Assembly (NCBI GenBank): GCA_023269675.1
Contig: JAHFSX010000018.1
Span: forward strand, 1-64,000
From: Verrucomicrobiota bacterium
GTDB lineage: Bacteria; Verrucomicrobiota; Kiritimatiellia; RFP12; UBA1067
DNA length: 64,000 nt
Reading direction: 5' to 3'
Each line of letters begins with the position of its first letter. Positions within the stretch are counted from its first letter, which is position 1. The position numbers and the translations under genes are program-made. A model generated the notes under the pieces. It did not search any database and was not told the origin of the DNA. It saw nothing but the letters and a program-made list of their open reading frames with translations. Shown here in pieces: positions 62,353-64,000 of this stretch.

Positions 62353-63766
62353 AAAGTTCCGGTCGTTCGCCGTCTACTTGGGCATGGGGTACCTGATCGT
62401 CTACGCCCTCTGCACCGGCGGCATCTTCTTCCTCAGCAGCCGCGTCATCACCAAGTCCGCCCGCGGCTTCGACCGCCAGGACGTGCGGGCCGAGAGCGAG
62501 GAGCTCGCGGAAATCCTCGACCAGAACAAGGACGGGAACTGGCTTGCGGAGGAGATCACCCTCGAGCGCTACCCGCCCTCCACCATCGTCATCGTGCGCG
62601 TGCTCAGCCCCCAAGGCAAGATCGAGTACGCCATCACCAAGCCCAAAGACATCGACATTCCGGAATGGCGCTCCAACGCCCCGCGCAGCCCGGCCGCCGC
62701 GCCTGCGGTCGGATGGGGCGAATACTACCTCAAGCCGCTCCACCGCCATATCCAGGTGCAGACCCTGCGTCTGAAAGACGGGCGCACCCTGCAGGTCGGC
62801 AAAGGCTCTTTTCTCGAGTACGACCAGAAATCCATGATGTCGCGCACCCTCTGGCTCTTCATGGGTCTGTCCACCCTGCTTTCCTTTGTCTCCGGCATCT
62901 TCATGATGTTCATCACCCTCCGCCCCATCCACCTCATCACGGAGTCCATGAGCCACATCATCGAGACCCACGCGTTCGAGAAAGGCGCCCCGCCGGTCAC
63001 CAGCGCGATCGCCGAGCTCGACACCCTCGGCAGGCTCTTCACGGTCATGACCGGCAAATACGCCAGCCTGATCCAGGCCATGCGCGAGACCATGGACAAC
63101 GTCGCCCATGATTTCCGCACCCCGCTCGCCCGCATCCGCGGCGCCTCCGAATTCGCCCTGCACGACAAGCAGCTCCCCGCCGGACTCGCCGACACCCTGG
63201 CGGACATCATCGAGGACTGCGACCGGGCCCAGCTCCAGCTCCAGAACCTGATGGACGTGCGCGAGATGGAGAGCGGCTTCGTCGAGCTCAACATCCAGCC
63301 CTTCAGCCTCACCCAGCTCATCGGCGAGATCACCGACCTCTACTCCCTGATCGCCGAGGAGAAAAAGATCACCCTCGTTGCGCGCTTGCCCGAACAGGAG
63401 ATGCTGATCGAAGGCGACAAGTACCGCATCGCCCGCGCCTTGGCCAACCTCGTGGACAACGCCCTGAAGTACACGCCCAAAGGCGGCCAAGTCACCCTCA
63501 CGTTCGAGGTGCAGCCGGATTCGGTCGTCATCCGCGTGACCGACACCGGCATCGGCATTCCGGAAGACGAGCAGGGCCTGATCTGGCAACGCCTCTTCCG
63601 CGGCAAAAAGGCGCGCGAGGCGGAGAAGGGACTGGGCCTCGGGCTGAACATCGTGCAGGTCATCATCGCGGCCCACGGCGGCACCGTGACCCTCGCGAGC
63701 GCACCCGGCCAAGGCTCCACCTTCTGCGTGACGCTCCCCAAGACGGCCAGGACCTGCAGCGGCTGA
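62330..63766 (+). CDS. Sensor histidine kinase
   Basis: Membrane spans at about residues 13-36 and 172-195 bracket a ~135-residue periplasmic sensor. A HAMP-like region follows, then the HisKA domain with His260 in NVAHDFRTPLARIRGA. The ATPase domain has the N box (LANLVDNALKYTP), DTGIGIPEDE and GLGLGLNIVQ. It is the partner of the response regulator, whose stop it overlaps by 23 bp (start 62330; 62345 is possible). The signal it detects is not inferable. Confidence 0.92.
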
Positions 63767-63789
63767 GCCGGCCCGCCGCGACGCATGGC

Positions 63790-63847
63790 GGCAGGGACGC
63801 CTCCCCGAGGCCTCCGCCGGGGCGCGCTCGGAGAGCCCGCGCCACCC
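63790..63847. repeat. GGYAGGG-family hairpin repeat, diverged
   Basis: GGCAGGGACGCCTCCCCGAG (63790-63809) and the following bases match the left arm of the 33978-34055 element at 28 of 31 positions. The opposite arm (63821-63847) keeps CTCGGAGAG and GCGCCACC, but is less complementary. Confidence 0.6.
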
Positions 63848-63975
63848 GGTGGCCCGCGACCTCCGGGCGCGGCCGGAAACAGCTCCTGCCGTTTCTTAAA
63901 AAACCGTCGGGCACGAAGTTTGGACGGCCAAAAGGTCCATGTCACCCTGCGGCCGGCGAGCCGTTGGTCCACAAT

Positions 63976-63996
63976 CTACAGCCTAAAACCTCTCAG
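63976..63996 (+). repeat. Heptamer-word array at the right edge
   Basis: The units CTACAGC, CTAAAAC and CTCTCAG follow with a 7-bp period near the right edge of the window. The word CTACAG is shared with the array inside hrpB. Confidence 0.45.
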
Positions 63997-64000
63997 CCGT

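Overview
The window is GC-rich, with genes on both strands. It encodes a Gram-negative cell: lipoprotein modification (lgt), ExbB/ExbD, RmuC and the MEP isoprenoid pathway (ispD). A topoisomerase IV pair resembles the Bacteroidetes type, and there are many large secreted LamG-domain glycosidases. This mix points to the PVC superphylum, most likely a Kiritimatiellota/Lentisphaerota/Verrucomicrobiota member. That is inference from gene content, since the window has no rRNA and I found no tRNA.

Layout. 1-5.0 kb (minus): an unrecognised zinc-finger-like protein cut by the window edge, aconitase, and a UROD-fold protein with a clear promoter and terminator. 5.3-6.1 kb: an HTH-PTS EIIA fusion. 6.2-14.4 kb (minus): a run of secreted unknown, argH, exbB, exbD, TPR protein and VWA protein, the last four joined by 4-bp overlaps. 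14.5-22.8 kb: AraC regulator, metallophosphoesterase and ispD (minus), lgt, periplasmic cyclophilin, parE-parC. 23.0-28.5 kb: a three-gene secreted glycosidase operon. 28.5-31.4 kb: DUF1330, a small membrane protein, DOPA-type dioxygenase, MarC. 31.6-40.9 kb: four secreted LamG / sialidase-fold / glycosidase-like proteins. 41.1-50 kb: rmuC, a small unknown, a giant DUF3857-transglutaminase protein, and a clan GH-A glycosidase. 50-57 kb: TadC-FHA-PEGA operon, hrpB, and a type II toxin-antitoxin pair. 57-64 kb: desaturase, inositol-phosphatase-like protein, CorA, and a membrane protein with a two-component system.

The glycosidases (23-41 kb and 47-50 kb) carry signal peptides and LamG, BNR/sialidase-like or TIM-barrel domains, and there is no SusC/SusD pair or sulfatase in view. 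This suggests polysaccharide or glycoconjugate degradation by secreted single-protein enzymes. Many genes have readable sigma70-type promoters with 16-18-bp spacers, and several appear leaderless.

The most unusual content is between the genes. Two copies of a ~260-280-bp structured repeat (28901-29177 and 58398-58655) have palindromic ends, near-perfect flanking direct repeats and compensatory changes in an internal stem. Arrays of degenerate 7- or 8-bp words recur in several intergenic regions, often as inverted arms or running into a start codon, and one sits in frame inside hrpB. Two further families of short palindromic elements are scattered among the glycosidase genes and at the right edge.
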